This document shows positions 17,438 to 26,463 of a stretch of DNA of 64,000 nucleotides, piece after piece. The DNA is taken from the NCBI GenBank assembly GCA_942490535.1, contig CALNXQ010000005.1:1302001-1366000 (forward strand), in the 5' to 3' direction. The notes under the pieces were generated by a model. That model did not search any database, was not told the origin of the DNA, and worked only from the letters and a program-made list of their open reading frames with translations. This DNA is from JAEINY01 sp942490535. GTDB taxonomy: Bacteria; Bacteroidota; Bacteroidia; Bacteroidales; Marinilabiliaceae. Position 1 is the first letter of the stretch, and every line of letters begins with the position of its first letter. The position numbers and the translations under genes were made by a program.

Positions 17438-17642
17438 GAAACATGATTGAGTGGCCGAATAGATTCGAACAAGTTTTCAACAATAGAGACTTGAATAATA
17501 GTGAATTACATATTTTCTAAGAGGCACTATTTAGGATTTTTGTTTAAGGCATTTCAATAGCCTCAAATTCATGAAAATCATTAGCTCTTGTTTGATTTTT
17601 TTTGGAAGTGATCACAGTAGGTAGCATCTTGTTTTATTATGA

Positions 17643-18364
17643 CTGGTGCTTAAAAAGGATGATATGTTGTATGATTGTTCATCCGATTTTGTACCGCTGC
17701 ACAAGGAGCTGATGAACATTGATATTGAGTTGCAGGTATTGGCGGATGCTTTGAAGATGAAAGTGTCGAATACGCTGGTAAACGGATATATATACTGTTT
17801 CTGGATATTCAGATGCCCGGATTAACCGGCATTGAGTTTTTGCGGACCCTACGCCAGGCTCCTCGTGTTATTCTCACCACTGCCTATAAAGAATATGCCC
17901 TGGAAGGATACGAGCTGGACATTGTGGACTACCTGATGAAACCCATCTCCTTTGATCGTTTTGTGAAAGCGGTGAATAAATATTTTGAGATGATGCCCCG
18001 TGATTTTGAAGTGCAGCCAGGGACCTCAGCGTCTGCTTGTGAGGACTATGTCTACATTCGGGCGGGGAAGAAAATTCACAAAATACTGCTGAAGGATATT
18101 TTATACATCGAGAGTTTTAAGGATTATGTGAATATTCACGCGACGGATCGGTCCATCACGGCCCGGCAGACGCTTACTTCCATCGAGAATACCTTGCCCG
18201 AGGATCGCTTTATGCGCCTGCACCGGTCCTATGTTGTCTCCATTGATCACATCACGGGTTTTACGTCTACTACGGTGGATATAAACGGGAAAGAGCTACC
18301 CATTGGGCGTAACTACAAGCAACAAGTCTTTAAGCAGCTTAATTACCTGCCGCCAGAGGAGTAA
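17643..18364 (+). pseudogene. Collapsed LytS kinase / LytTR regulator remnant
   Basis: From 17643 one frame reads ...DDMLYDCSSDFVPLHKEL, which matches the region after the phosphoaccepting helix in LytS-type (His_kinase) sensors. It passes without a stop into sequence that looks like the middle of a response-regulator receiver, then ends at 17823-17825. In a different frame LFLDIQMPGLTGIEFL continues from about 17804 (in-frame ATG at 17813) through the rest of the receiver and an intact LytTR DNA-binding domain to 18362. The kinase end, its ATPase domain and the regulator start are missing. An internal deletion plus a frameshift best explains this. The ATG-initiated 183-residue part could still be translated. 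Confidence 0.7.
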
Positions 18365-18374
18365 AAGCCAACCC

Positions 18375-18721
18375 GGCAGATGTATTTTTTCTGCGAGCGG
18401 ACACTGCCCATGTGATAGCGGGTCATTCACAGGTGCTGGCGGATAATTATTTTTTGTAGCGCGCACATGTCAACTGCAAGCGGAGGATGCTAACTGTTAA
18501 GCGGGCCATTATTTTTCGTAGCGGAGACGCATACGCAGAAAGCGGCTTCTTTTCATGCTCTGGCGGAGACTTTACATTGTTAAGCGGATAAGTAAAAAAC
18601 TGTAGCGGAGTCTTTACAAGGTGGGAAACCCTCCGCTAACGGATTCTAATTGCCCGCTACCGGATCTTGATCGCCCGCCAGTAGCTGTTCATTGCGCGCT
18701 AAGCTGTTTTGATGTTTCGCG
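18375..18721. repeat. Array of GCG cores with 21-bp period, two head-to-head arms
   Basis: Eleven cores of form RGCGS (nearly all AGCGG) start at 18396, 18417, 18438, 18458, 18479, 18500, 18520, 18541, 18562, 18583 and 18604. Spacings are 21 or 20 bp. Five cores in the opposite orientation follow at 18633, 18654, 18675, 18696 and 18717, exactly 21 bp apart. Only GCG (or CGC) is constant; the 16-base spacers differ but often end CTG or TT before the core. A weak further unit (GGCAG) lies at 18375. The spacing equals two turns of B-DNA, so every core faces the same side. All six frames contain stops. No known repeat class is recognised. Confidence 0.85.
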
Positions 18722-18959
18722 GATTCATTTTAATACCTTGCCATCCCATCATGAGCTTATCCCGATTCTTTAACGGAAAGGAGTACCGCGAAGAATGAGC
18801 GGGGAGGTGGTTATTTGTTTAAAAGCAATTTCCCTGGAGGGGACCCGCAGATGGGGTGGTTTTTTATTAGAAAAGTTAATGGCGATTTCTGAGAGACGAG
18901 AAGTGTCAGCTTTGCGTGTCAGATTTCTTCCTACCTTAGCCGCTCAAATAAAACGGCTT
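18722..18959. other. Leader region before rarD-like gene
   Basis: No confident gene. A 15-codon open frame (18751-18798, ATG to TGA) overlaps by ATGA with an ATG at 18795 that is in frame with the transporter and preceded by AGGAG-like sequence. It could be a coupling peptide or chance. Confidence 0.4.
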
Positions 18960-19859
18960 ATGACAACCTCCAACACCTCCCCCGCATCCGGGTATCTCTA
19001 TACTTTACAGGCTTTTGTTACCTGGGGACTCTTGCCCGTTTACTGGAAGTGGCTCAATCATTTGCCGGCCATGGAAATATTGGCGCATCGCATTTTTTGG
19101 TCCCTGGTGTTTGTGTTGCTCTTTTTAGCGGGGCGTGGTCAGCTCCATTTGGGGCCGATCTTTCGCAAGCGGAAAGCCTTTTGGTCGCTGGTGTTGACGG
19201 GTTGTCTGGTAGGGAGTAACTGGGGGGTTTACATCTACGCAGTGAATACCAATCACATTGTGGAAGCCAGTTTGGGCTATTATATCACGCCGCTGGTGAA
19301 TGTAGCCCTGGGTATTTTGTTTCTCAAAGAACGCTTGAATCGTTTGCAGCTCATCGCTTTGTTTCTGGCCGTTGTGGCTGTGGCTTATCTCACGGTGGAT
19401 TTAGGGAAGTTTCCATGGATCTCTATTTACCTGGCCATTTCCTTTGGATTATATGGCTTGATCAAAAAAATGAGTGGTGTGGAACCTTTGCCTGCACTGG
19501 CCATTGAAACATTGGTGTTGACCCCTTTTGCCTTTGGGTATATTGTGTGGGGCATGTGGACCGGCCAAGGCCATCTTTTTACAGACAGCCGATTGACTGA
19601 CTTATTACTGATACTGGCCGGTGTAGTGACCACTTTGCCACTCTTTTGGTTTGGTGCGGGGGCCAAGCGCATTCCCTTATCGTCCGTGGGATTCATGCAG
19701 TACATTGCACCCACCATCATGTTGTTGCTGGGCATCTTTTTATACAATGAAATATTTCCGGTGCAAAAGCAAGTGGCGTTTGGATTCATCTGGATGGCTT
19801 TGATTTTATACAGTTATTCCGTGGTGAAGAAGTACCGTCAAAATAAACACAAGGCTTAA
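18960..19859 (+). CDS. rarD: RarD-type EamA/DMT permease
   Basis: 299 residues from the ATG at 18960, the normal RarD size with about ten transmembrane helices. Marker segments are WGLLPVYWKWL, LAHRIFWS, GSNWGVYIYAVN, ASLGYYITPL and GFMQYIAPT, all typical of RarD (chloramphenicol-sensitivity protein). The natural substrate is unknown. An in-frame ATG at 18795 would add 55 residues that do not look like the family and is disfavoured. The next gene is a second DMT permease, six bases on, so the two form an operon. Confidence 0.92.
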   Translation: MTTSNTSPASGYLYTLQAFVTWGLLPVYWKWLNHLPAMEILAHRIFWSLVFVLLFLAGRGQLHLGPIFRKRKAFWSLVLTGCLVGSNWGVYIYAVNTNHIVEASLGYYITPLVNVALGILFLKERLNRLQLIALFLAVVAVAYLTVDLGKFPWISIYLAISFGLYGLIKKMSGVEPLPALAIETLVLTPFAFGYIVWGMWTGQGHLFTDSRLTDLLLILAGVVTTLPLFWFGAGAKRIPLSSVGFMQYIAPTIMLLLGIFLYNEIFPVQKQVAFGFIWMALILYSYSVVKKYRQNKHKA

Positions 19860-19865
19860 ATAATC

Positions 19866-20750
19866 ATGATGGAAACGAATCGTCCTCTAAAAGCCACGGC
19901 AGCACTATTTGCCGGACTCTGCATTATCGGATTTTCAGCCATCCTCATCAAATCGGCCGAAGCACCGGGATTGGTCACCGCTTTTTACCGGGTGGGTATT
20001 GGATCGGCTGTGTTGGCAATTCCCTTTTTGAGCCGCTTAAAAACCTTTCGGCAGAATTATAATGCCAAGGGAGTCCTGATGGCAGTTCTGGGTGGGGTTT
20101 GTTTTGGCATTGATACCGGACTGTGGTCCATCGGGATTGAACTGAGCAATGCCTCATTGCCCACATTAATGGCGAACCTGGCCCCGGCCTGGGTAGGCAT
20201 TGGTGCACTTCTGTTATTTAAAGAAAAGCAACGGCGGGGTTTCTGGATCGGTTTGCTCATCACATTTGCCGGCATTCTTATCATGGTCAATCGAAATTTG
20301 CTGGTGGCGGATGGGCTTTCCTACGGCATTGGCCTGGGTGTGCTGGCTGGTATCTTTTATGCGGCCTATTATCTGTTTACGCAACAGGGGCGGGCGCTGA
20401 TGAATACCATGACGTATTTATCCATCAGTACCTTTGCCGCGGCCGTTACTTTGGCCTTCATCATCCTGTTCACCAATTATTCCTTTGTAGGATACAGCCA
20501 AAACACCTGGTTGATATTTATCGTTTATGGAGCTGGCGTACATGTGGTGGGCTGGACCTTTATTAACTATGCGCAAGGCTATTTGAAAGCCACCACGGTT
20601 TCACCAACCTTGTTAGGACAACCGGTGATTACTGCCATTGCGGCCTTTTTTATCTTGGGCGAACTATTAACAATGTGGCAAATCACAGGGGGCATCATTG
20701 TGTTTGGAGGCATTTATATTGTGAACATGACGCGACTCAAAAGAAATTAA
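19866..20750 (+). CDS. EamA-family DMT transporter
   Basis: 294 residues (a second ATG at 19869 is equally possible). Ten predicted transmembrane helices in two EamA repeats (about 8-140 and 150-290), with ATAALFAGLCIIGFSAILIKSAE at the start and GQPVITAIAAFFILGE in the last quarter. Members export metabolites or drugs; the substrate cannot be predicted. It follows rarD directly and is probably co-transcribed with it. Confidence 0.9.
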   Translation: MMETNRPLKATAALFAGLCIIGFSAILIKSAEAPGLVTAFYRVGIGSAVLAIPFLSRLKTFRQNYNAKGVLMAVLGGVCFGIDTGLWSIGIELSNASLPTLMANLAPAWVGIGALLLFKEKQRRGFWIGLLITFAGILIMVNRNLLVADGLSYGIGLGVLAGIFYAAYYLFTQQGRALMNTMTYLSISTFAAAVTLAFIILFTNYSFVGYSQNTWLIFIVYGAGVHVVGWTFINYAQGYLKATTVSPTLLGQPVITAIAAFFILGELLTMWQITGGIIVFGGIYIVNMTRLKRN

Positions 20751-20806
20751 AAATCCTTCCCCTAATAATGAAGAAGGATTTTCGAAATTCACTGTTTATT
20801 TCGCTT

Positions 20807-22999
20807 CTATTGCTTTATTAATTTTGTTGTTAGAGTTTGTGAATCCGATTTGATCACCAGGATGTAAACCCCATTGGGAACATCTGACAAGTCGAGTGTG
20901 TTCTGTTGTGGCTGAAAGGCCATGACTTTAACACCTGTCGTTGTATATACAGCAACATGGCTGGCCGGCTGATTTAATGTCACGCGTCCTGAAGCTGGAT
21001 TGGGATGAAAATACAGGGTATTAGCATCACTAAATTGCTTCGGCAGGGAAGTGGTTAAATCATACATCCAAAAACCCTGATTACTGGAAATGTAAAGGAT
21101 GTCACCCAAAAATGCCATGGCATTGGCACTTAATCCTTCCGGTAAATTGCCAAGTTCAGTAAAGGAATCCCCGTTATTACTGCTCCGGTAAACGCCATTG
21201 TTCCACAGAGAAACTATTAAATCGCCGTTGTGATACCCTATGGATTCCAAATCCAGATTATTAATGCCGCTTGCTGTTACTTCTTCCCAGGTGTTTATAT
21301 TCCAGCGCATAAGCTGGTGTTCCCAATTGTTATAGCGGATGGAAAAAAATGCTTTCCCAACGGCTGGAGTGGCGATTAACAGATTCTCATCCTGATCCAT
21401 TGCCTGCAGATTACCGGTATCAATCCCGGTCATCGTCAATGTCCAATCGACCGTTCCATTATTAGCTGAAGTATATACCCGGGGGTAATATTCATTGGGC
21501 GTGGACGTGTCAAATCCCACCAGATAAGCGGTGGTTCCATCGCCTTTAACAAGTGTTGGCATGAAGGAACCGGGCAGGTTGGCGGTGATATCTGTCCAGT
21601 TGGCGCCTCCATTAGTGGAAACGTAATAGGCATCAGCAGGAGCATCAGCATAAGCAAAGAGAGTGGAGCCATTGGCACCCAGTAATTGTAAGGTCGTAGA
21701 CGGCGCAGGAGGTGTCACTGTTGTCCAGCTTTGTCCGTTGTCGGTTGATTTAACGATTTGATTAGGCGTTAGATTGTCGCCCGGAAAGTCATAATAATTG
21801 CCGTAGAGCGCTGTTCCATCCGTCGCATAGCCGTTGACGTATTGGGTGGGATCAGAAGGCAGGCCAGTATTCCATTGGTCCCAGGAAGCACCGTTGTTGG
21901 AGGAGCCATATACGCCGGATATGAAGAGCGATGTGATCAGATTACTACCGGAAACAACCAGTTCGTCGAAATCAGCAACCAAGGCCCCACTGTTTCGCCG
22001 GTTAATAGCCACGCCTGCATCGGATGAGTAGTGGAGCCCTTCATCAATAAACGATGCCATGAATTCATCGCCGGTGGCATACATTCCAATAAAAAAGGGT
22101 TTACCAAGGGCCATGGTTGGCGAAAGCGGTGACCAGCTGTCACCAAAATCAGTGGAGGTGTGAAAGCCAACGGCATTGTTACCTTCAAAAACAGAAGCGT
22201 ACAGTCGGTCTGAACTATTCCCGGCTACATTTATAAAGCCAATGCCATTGGTCCATACATCGGTTAGATCTGTCCAGCCGGTATTGATCAGATCGTAGCG
22301 ATAAATGCTCCTGGAGCCATGCACGATCAAAAAATTATCTATTTTGATGACTTGCTCGATGTCATTACCAGGAAATGTGGGTGTAAAAGAGGTTGCTGAC
22401 AACGCTGTACCATCGGTGGTCTCACCTAAAAACTCTGAAGAACCTGCGTTGTCATGAACCACATAGGCCTTTGTACCCCCGGCATAGATACTCACTTCGC
22501 TATCGGCTCCGGTCAGTGTGGCGCCTTGCGTCCAATTAGCGCCGTTATTGGTAGAGTAGTAGAGAAACCAGGTGTTCGCGTTATTATCCAGCACCACAAT
22601 AATAATGCGGCTACCCACCACGGCCATGGTTTGGGCAATGTAATAGTTCGCCGGTAGATTCGTGTCATCAAAGGCAGTCCAGCTACTTCCATCGGTTGTC
22701 GTCACAATGCCATCAAACCGGTTAACGCCAACCAGGTTGGGGCCAGATGACACAAAGCCTTCTACCCGTAATCGTCCCAGAGCTGTATACAGGTTGTTAT
22801 TGGTCAATACCCAGCTTTGACCGTTATTGGTACTTTTTAATACTCCACCGGCGGTGCCTGCATACCAATCAGTCCCATGTTTGATCACTGTTTCAGAAAA
22901 GGGTAGTTCCAGATCGCTACCGGTTAATTGAATCCATTGGGCGTGCATCACAAATGGTGACACCATCATAAACCATGCAATGAGTAAAATTTGTTTCAT
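20807..22999 (-). CDS. Secreted beta-propeller protein with T9SS sorting domain
   Basis: 730 residues. A signal peptide (about 1-20, ending MHAQ) is followed by many BNR/Asp-box-like repeats: STNNGQSW, STNNGANW, SSNNGASW, STDNGQSW, STNGGANW and SSNNGDSF. This gives a sortilin/photosystem-stability-type propeller over about 25-640. The C-terminal 70 residues form a type A type IX secretion sorting domain (FHPNPASGRVTL, LDLSDVPNGVYILVI, TKLIKQ). It is therefore exported across the outer membrane and probably anchored to the surface. Target or ligand is unknown. It is monocistronic. Confidence 0.92.
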   Translation of the reverse strand: MKQILLIAWFMMVSPFVMHAQWIQLTGSDLELPFSETVIKHGTDWYAGTAGGVLKSTNNGQSWVLTNNNLYTALGRLRVEGFVSSGPNLVGVNRFDGIVTTTDGSSWTAFDDTNLPANYYIAQTMAVVGSRIIIVVLDNNANTWFLYYSTNNGANWTQGATLTGADSEVSIYAGGTKAYVVHDNAGSSEFLGETTDGTALSATSFTPTFPGNDIEQVIKIDNFLIVHGSRSIYRYDLINTGWTDLTDVWTNGIGFINVAGNSSDRLYASVFEGNNAVGFHTSTDFGDSWSPLSPTMALGKPFFIGMYATGDEFMASFIDEGLHYSSDAGVAINRRNSGALVADFDELVVSGSNLITSLFISGVYGSSNNGASWDQWNTGLPSDPTQYVNGYATDGTALYGNYYDFPGDNLTPNQIVKSTDNGQSWTTVTPPAPSTTLQLLGANGSTLFAYADAPADAYYVSTNGGANWTDITANLPGSFMPTLVKGDGTTAYLVGFDTSTPNEYYPRVYTSANNGTVDWTLTMTGIDTGNLQAMDQDENLLIATPAVGKAFFSIRYNNWEHQLMRWNINTWEEVTASGINNLDLESIGYHNGDLIVSLWNNGVYRSSNNGDSFTELGNLPEGLSANAMAFLGDILYISSNQGFWMYDLTTSLPKQFSDANTLYFHPNPASGRVTLNQPASHVAVYTTTGVKVMAFQPQQNTLDLSDVPNGVYILVIKSDSQTLTTKLIKQ

Positions 23000-23124
23000 A
23001 ACGTGATTGTTTTATGTGAAATGATAATTGTTAATTTGTAATCTCAGAAACGTTGAAAGGGTAGTGCACAGGAAGAAACGAAAGGTAAGTTAAATCATGA
23101 AACTGCGGAAGTCAAGTATGAGGC

Positions 23125-23634
23125 ATGGCTATTCGGGAAGAGATGGTTACTTTGCAAAAAAAACTGGCAATGGAAGTGGAAGTAAAAGCATTTGAAAAGC
23201 TCAGCAATGCCGAATTGTATGATGTTCTGAAGCTTCGGGCAGAAGTATTTGTCGTGGAGCAAGATTGCGTTTACAACGACATCGATGGAATGGATCAGCA
23301 AGGTCTGCATGTGCTGGCAAAAGAGGATGGTAGGATCATCGGGTATACCCGTTTGTTGAAGGCCGGAACGCGTTTCGAATCGGCCTCCATTGGCCGGATG
23401 GTGGTGGATAAGGACTATCGTTTTATGGGGTATGCCCGGGAAATTATGGAGCATTCCATCGCCCATATTCATCAACAATGGAAAGCGTCTGTTATTCACA
23501 TCAGCGCCCAGCAATATTTAAAGGGCTTTTATGGCAGTATCGGTTTTAAGATTGTGACAGAACCGTATCTGGAAGATGGCATTCCACATGTGGGAATGGA
23601 CCTTGATGTCCTGGGAAACCAAACTTCGAAATAA
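23125..23634 (+). CDS. elaA: ElaA-family GNAT N-acetyltransferase
   Basis: 169 residues from the first ATG; starting at the ATG at 23170 would give 154 residues, closer to the family (E. coli ElaA has 153). The GNAT fold carries all ElaA landmarks: LRAEVFVVEQDCVYNDIDGMD, IGRMVVDKDYRFMGYAREIM for acetyl-CoA, and the C-terminal QYLKGFYGSIGFK and DGIPHVGM. It transfers an acetyl group to an unknown amine. It runs convergent with the TPR/PD40 gene, with only seven bases between stops. Confidence 0.92.
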   Translation: MAIREEMVTLQKKLAMEVEVKAFEKLSNAELYDVLKLRAEVFVVEQDCVYNDIDGMDQQGLHVLAKEDGRIIGYTRLLKAGTRFESASIGRMVVDKDYRFMGYAREIMEHSIAHIHQQWKASVIHISAQQYLKGFYGSIGFKIVTEPYLEDGIPHVGMDLDVLGNQTSK

Positions 23635-23641
23635 GCTTATT

Positions 23642-25603
23642 TTACGGTATTTTTTGGCTGTGGAGGGAATCCAGATCAGCCAGTGGCCGCACAAAGGAAT
23701 CGGTGAATTTATCGGATTTCAGAAGCTGCTCGCGTGCCTTTAAGGCTGCCATCTTGCCTTTGTAAGCTCCAAAAATGTAGCGTGTATAACCATCGCTACA
23801 GGGATACGTTTTAATTTCTTTGCGATCCAATCCTTTTAAGTACATAGAGGCAAAAATGGGCCGGTGCTTGAGGGCTAACACCTGGATAGTATAAAAGGGT
23901 TCTTCTTCAATTACTTTTTTGATGTTGTTATTGACAGCGTCATCTATTTTTTTTGTCTCCTTATTTAAATTGGCCAATAAGGGTTGCAATGGGGGATCCA
24001 TACGAATCTCTTCGAAGGATATAAAGGGTTTACCGCGCTGATAAGTTTCCTCCTCGGGGATGTTTAAAAGGGAGGACAGAATGTGTTCTTCAGCTTTTTG
24101 CTCTTCTATTTCATATTCGTGACCGCTTTCCAGAAATAAAAGATAGGACCCATCAGTGAGGTTGGGGCGATAGTCACCCACCAGCTGATGGTCGGTTCGT
24201 CGGGTCACTAAAATACGCACTTGTGGTGATCCAATGGCGGATGCGTCGCTAATGTGTCCTTCAATAACAGCTAACTCTCCACCAGGGGATTCGTTAAAGA
24301 CCACCTTGTAAAGGTCTGAACCACCATAGTTATCTGTTAAGCGTGCAGATGAGTAATAGGCTTCATGTTTATTCAGAGTAGGCACAAAAAAGAAATCATC
24401 GTCTGGCGTATTGATGGGATATCCCAAATTTACCGGAGTGGCCCAGGAGTTATCGGGATATTTTTGGGTATAAAAAACGTCCATTCGCCCCATGCTGTTA
24501 TGGCCTTCGGAAGAGAAATAGAGCGTTTTACCATCGGGATGGATCATGGGGGTTTCTTCATCGAACGGGGTATTTACATGGGGGCCCAGGTTTTGTGGTT
24601 CACCCCAATTACCATTGGCATCTTTTTTAATCATATAAATATCTATGCCACCCAGGCCGCCTTCGCGATCGCTGGTGAAGTATAAGGTACTTTTATCCGC
24701 ACTCAAAGAAGCATGTGTTTCGTTGGCTTCGGAATTGATGGGTGCCGGGAGCTTGCGTGGTTCCTGCCAGTTATGGTCAATAAACTCACTCATATAAAGA
24801 TTCTGGCCGCCTCGGTCATTATGAAAAATGAATAATTCTTTCCCATCTGCTGAGATGGAAAGGGCCGATTCGTGATCGTTATTTTTAAAGAATATTTGCA
24901 GAGGATTGGCATTTTCCCATTCATTTTTATTGCGGGCGGTATAATATACTTTTTCAGGAAATTGACCATCCTCCAGACGGGATAGGCGCGGGGCTGGCCG
25001 GCGTGAAGTGAAATAGAGAATGTCCTGAAAGACGGTTACCAAAGGGCTGTGATCATCGTATTTGCTATTCACCTGTGGTCCGAGGTTGTAAATCGTCAAA
25101 TCGGTGGGGTGAGCTAAAAACACTGACGCATTTTTACAATTGTCTATTTCGTGCTGGACGATGGCTTGTAATTCCGAATCATTTCCAGAGAGGTTTTGTT
25201 GTAAATAGTCATATATCGCCAATGCGTCTTTGGGTTTCAATAATACCTGGTAGGTTTTTCCCAAAGTGAGTTGAAAATCAATGCCCAAATCCGAAGTCCA
25301 ATCCGCTTCATTCAAGAGGTCTAATCCTTTCTTTAAGGTGAGGGCTGCATTATTGGCTCCATTGGTGGTATTCAGGTAGCATAGGCCAAGGTGTAAATAG
25401 TATTCGGCCACCTGAGGGTTTTCAGCAATGAGTTCAGAAAGTGCATCTATGGCTTTGGCATAATTTTGAGCTTCGGCATAATCTAATGCTTTAGAGAAGG
25501 CATGGTTTTTTCTATCCGATGATGAGGTAATTTGTGCAAAACAAGAAAGATGCACAAATAAAAATATACAAAGGTAAATTATTCCAATCCCTGTTCTAAC
25601 CAT
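23642..25603 (-). CDS. TPR / PD40 / SPOR-like envelope protein
   Basis: 653 residues. A signal peptide (about 1-24) precedes a TPR region (30-150). A PD40/WD40-like propeller (about 190-430) has repeats such as KTLYFSSEGHNSMGRMDVFY and STLYFTSDREGGLGGIDIYM. A small carboxypeptidase-like strand region follows, then a C-terminal SPOR-like fold (YTIQVLALKHRP...GYTRYIFGAYKGKMAALKAREQL). The layout resembles PorE/OmpA-like Bacteroidota proteins, but the usual OmpA peptidoglycan-binding end is replaced by the SPOR-like domain. It probably links peptidoglycan with the outer membrane or the T9SS machinery; that role is inferred. Confidence 0.85.
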   Translation of the reverse strand: MVRTGIGIIYLCIFLFVHLSCFAQITSSSDRKNHAFSKALDYAEAQNYAKAIDALSELIAENPQVAEYYLHLGLCYLNTTNGANNAALTLKKGLDLLNEADWTSDLGIDFQLTLGKTYQVLLKPKDALAIYDYLQQNLSGNDSELQAIVQHEIDNCKNASVFLAHPTDLTIYNLGPQVNSKYDDHSPLVTVFQDILYFTSRRPAPRLSRLEDGQFPEKVYYTARNKNEWENANPLQIFFKNNDHESALSISADGKELFIFHNDRGGQNLYMSEFIDHNWQEPRKLPAPINSEANETHASLSADKSTLYFTSDREGGLGGIDIYMIKKDANGNWGEPQNLGPHVNTPFDEETPMIHPDGKTLYFSSEGHNSMGRMDVFYTQKYPDNSWATPVNLGYPINTPDDDFFFVPTLNKHEAYYSSARLTDNYGGSDLYKVVFNESPGGELAVIEGHISDASAIGSPQVRILVTRRTDHQLVGDYRPNLTDGSYLLFLESGHEYEIEEQKAEEHILSSLLNIPEEETYQRGKPFISFEEIRMDPPLQPLLANLNKETKKIDDAVNNNIKKVIEEEPFYTIQVLALKHRPIFASMYLKGLDRKEIKTYPCSDGYTRYIFGAYKGKMAALKAREQLLKSDKFTDSFVRPLADLDSLHSQKIP

Positions 25604-25875
25604 AAATAGCTATTCTCATTCGCCTTTCTCCACCTGCAAAATAAGTCAAAAAAATATAATACTCTCACTGTCAGAGTTAAAAATGTTAAGAAATATTTAA
25701 TATAGATATGTGGTGATCATCAATAAATTGGTGTATATGTCAGGTAAACAGTGTTTAAGTGGTGTTTGTTTAAGTAGCTTTTTGTTTCGACCGATGAAAA
25801 TATGTTATTGATGATGTGCAGGAAGTCACTTTGTTTGTCGTCTAAATGAAACAATGTCAATAATAAAATAATAAG

Positions 25876-26271
25876 ATGAACAATAATTGGGTTCTAATTG
25901 TAGTTATTGTTTTAAGTCTGTCATCATGTAACTTTTTTGGCGGAAAAAAAAAGGAGCGATGGTCCCCTGAGCAGATGGTGGATCGTGAAACGAAGATGAT
26001 GATTGAAACGCTTGATCTTACGGGTCAACAGATTCAGGAGGTGACGCGCATTAATGGTGAAATGGCCAGGGAAATGGCAACGTTTCGTAAAAGCGCCAAG
26101 GGCGATCGAGAACAAATGAGAGCTGGCATGACTGAATTGGTAAATCGGAAAGACGAAAACCTGAAAGAAGTGTTAACCGAGGAACAGTTTAAATTGTACA
26201 AGGAAAGCGAACAAGATAGAAGGCAAAAAGGCATGAGAGACGAGCCGCGCAGGAATAGAGAAGAAAGATAG
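25876..26271 (+). CDS. Small Spy/CpxP-like lipoprotein
   Basis: 131 residues. A lipoprotein signal ends LSLSSC with Cys18. The mature part is helical and charged, with MVDRETKMMIETLDLTGQQ and VLTEEQFKLYKESE, a pattern seen in Spy/CpxP-like LTxxQ proteins. Such proteins act as periplasmic chaperones or stress sensors. The C-terminal tail is very basic (RRQKGMRDEPRRNREER). It is a single gene with a clear terminator. Confidence 0.75.
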   Translation: MNNNWVLIVVIVLSLSSCNFFGGKKKERWSPEQMVDRETKMMIETLDLTGQQIQEVTRINGEMAREMATFRKSAKGDREQMRAGMTELVNRKDENLKEVLTEEQFKLYKESEQDRRQKGMRDEPRRNREER

Positions 26272-26314
26272 CTTTAGTTTTTTCATAAAATGGTAAAAGT
26301 TTTGGTTTGAGAGG

Positions 26315-26346
26315 ACCTGCAATTCTTTGGAGTTGCAGGTTTTTTT
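26315..26346 (+). terminator. Terminator of the Spy-like gene
   Basis: ACCTGCAA (26315-26322) pairs with TTGCAGGT (26333-26340) and is followed by six T. Confidence 0.9.
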
Positions 26347-26408
26347 ATGCGGGTTTAGGATTTAAATAAGTTTGGAATCGGGTGGAGATTAGTCGCATTT
26401 CATAGGCT

Positions 26409-26442
26409 TTGGTTCATAATCCGTTGAAAAAGCTTAATTTTG
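26409..26442 (+). promoter_or_regulatory. Promoter of rbfA operon
   Basis: TAATTTTG at 26435-26442 matches the TAnnTTTG element; TTG at 26409-26411 lies 23 bp upstream. The rbfA start codon is at 26464. Confidence 0.6.
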
Positions 26443-26463
26443 TGGTTTGAAAATATTAGGAAT

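Noticed and set aside
18375..18721. CRISPR array
   Set aside because: Shared sequence is only three to five bases, units are 21 bp, orientation changes once, and there are no cas genes. CRISPR repeats are 23-47 bp and nearly identical.
18375..18721. Integron attC sites or a coding heptad repeat
   Set aside because: No integrase gene and no long imperfect palindromes of attC type. The 20-bp steps break a 7-codon frame and stops occur in all frames.
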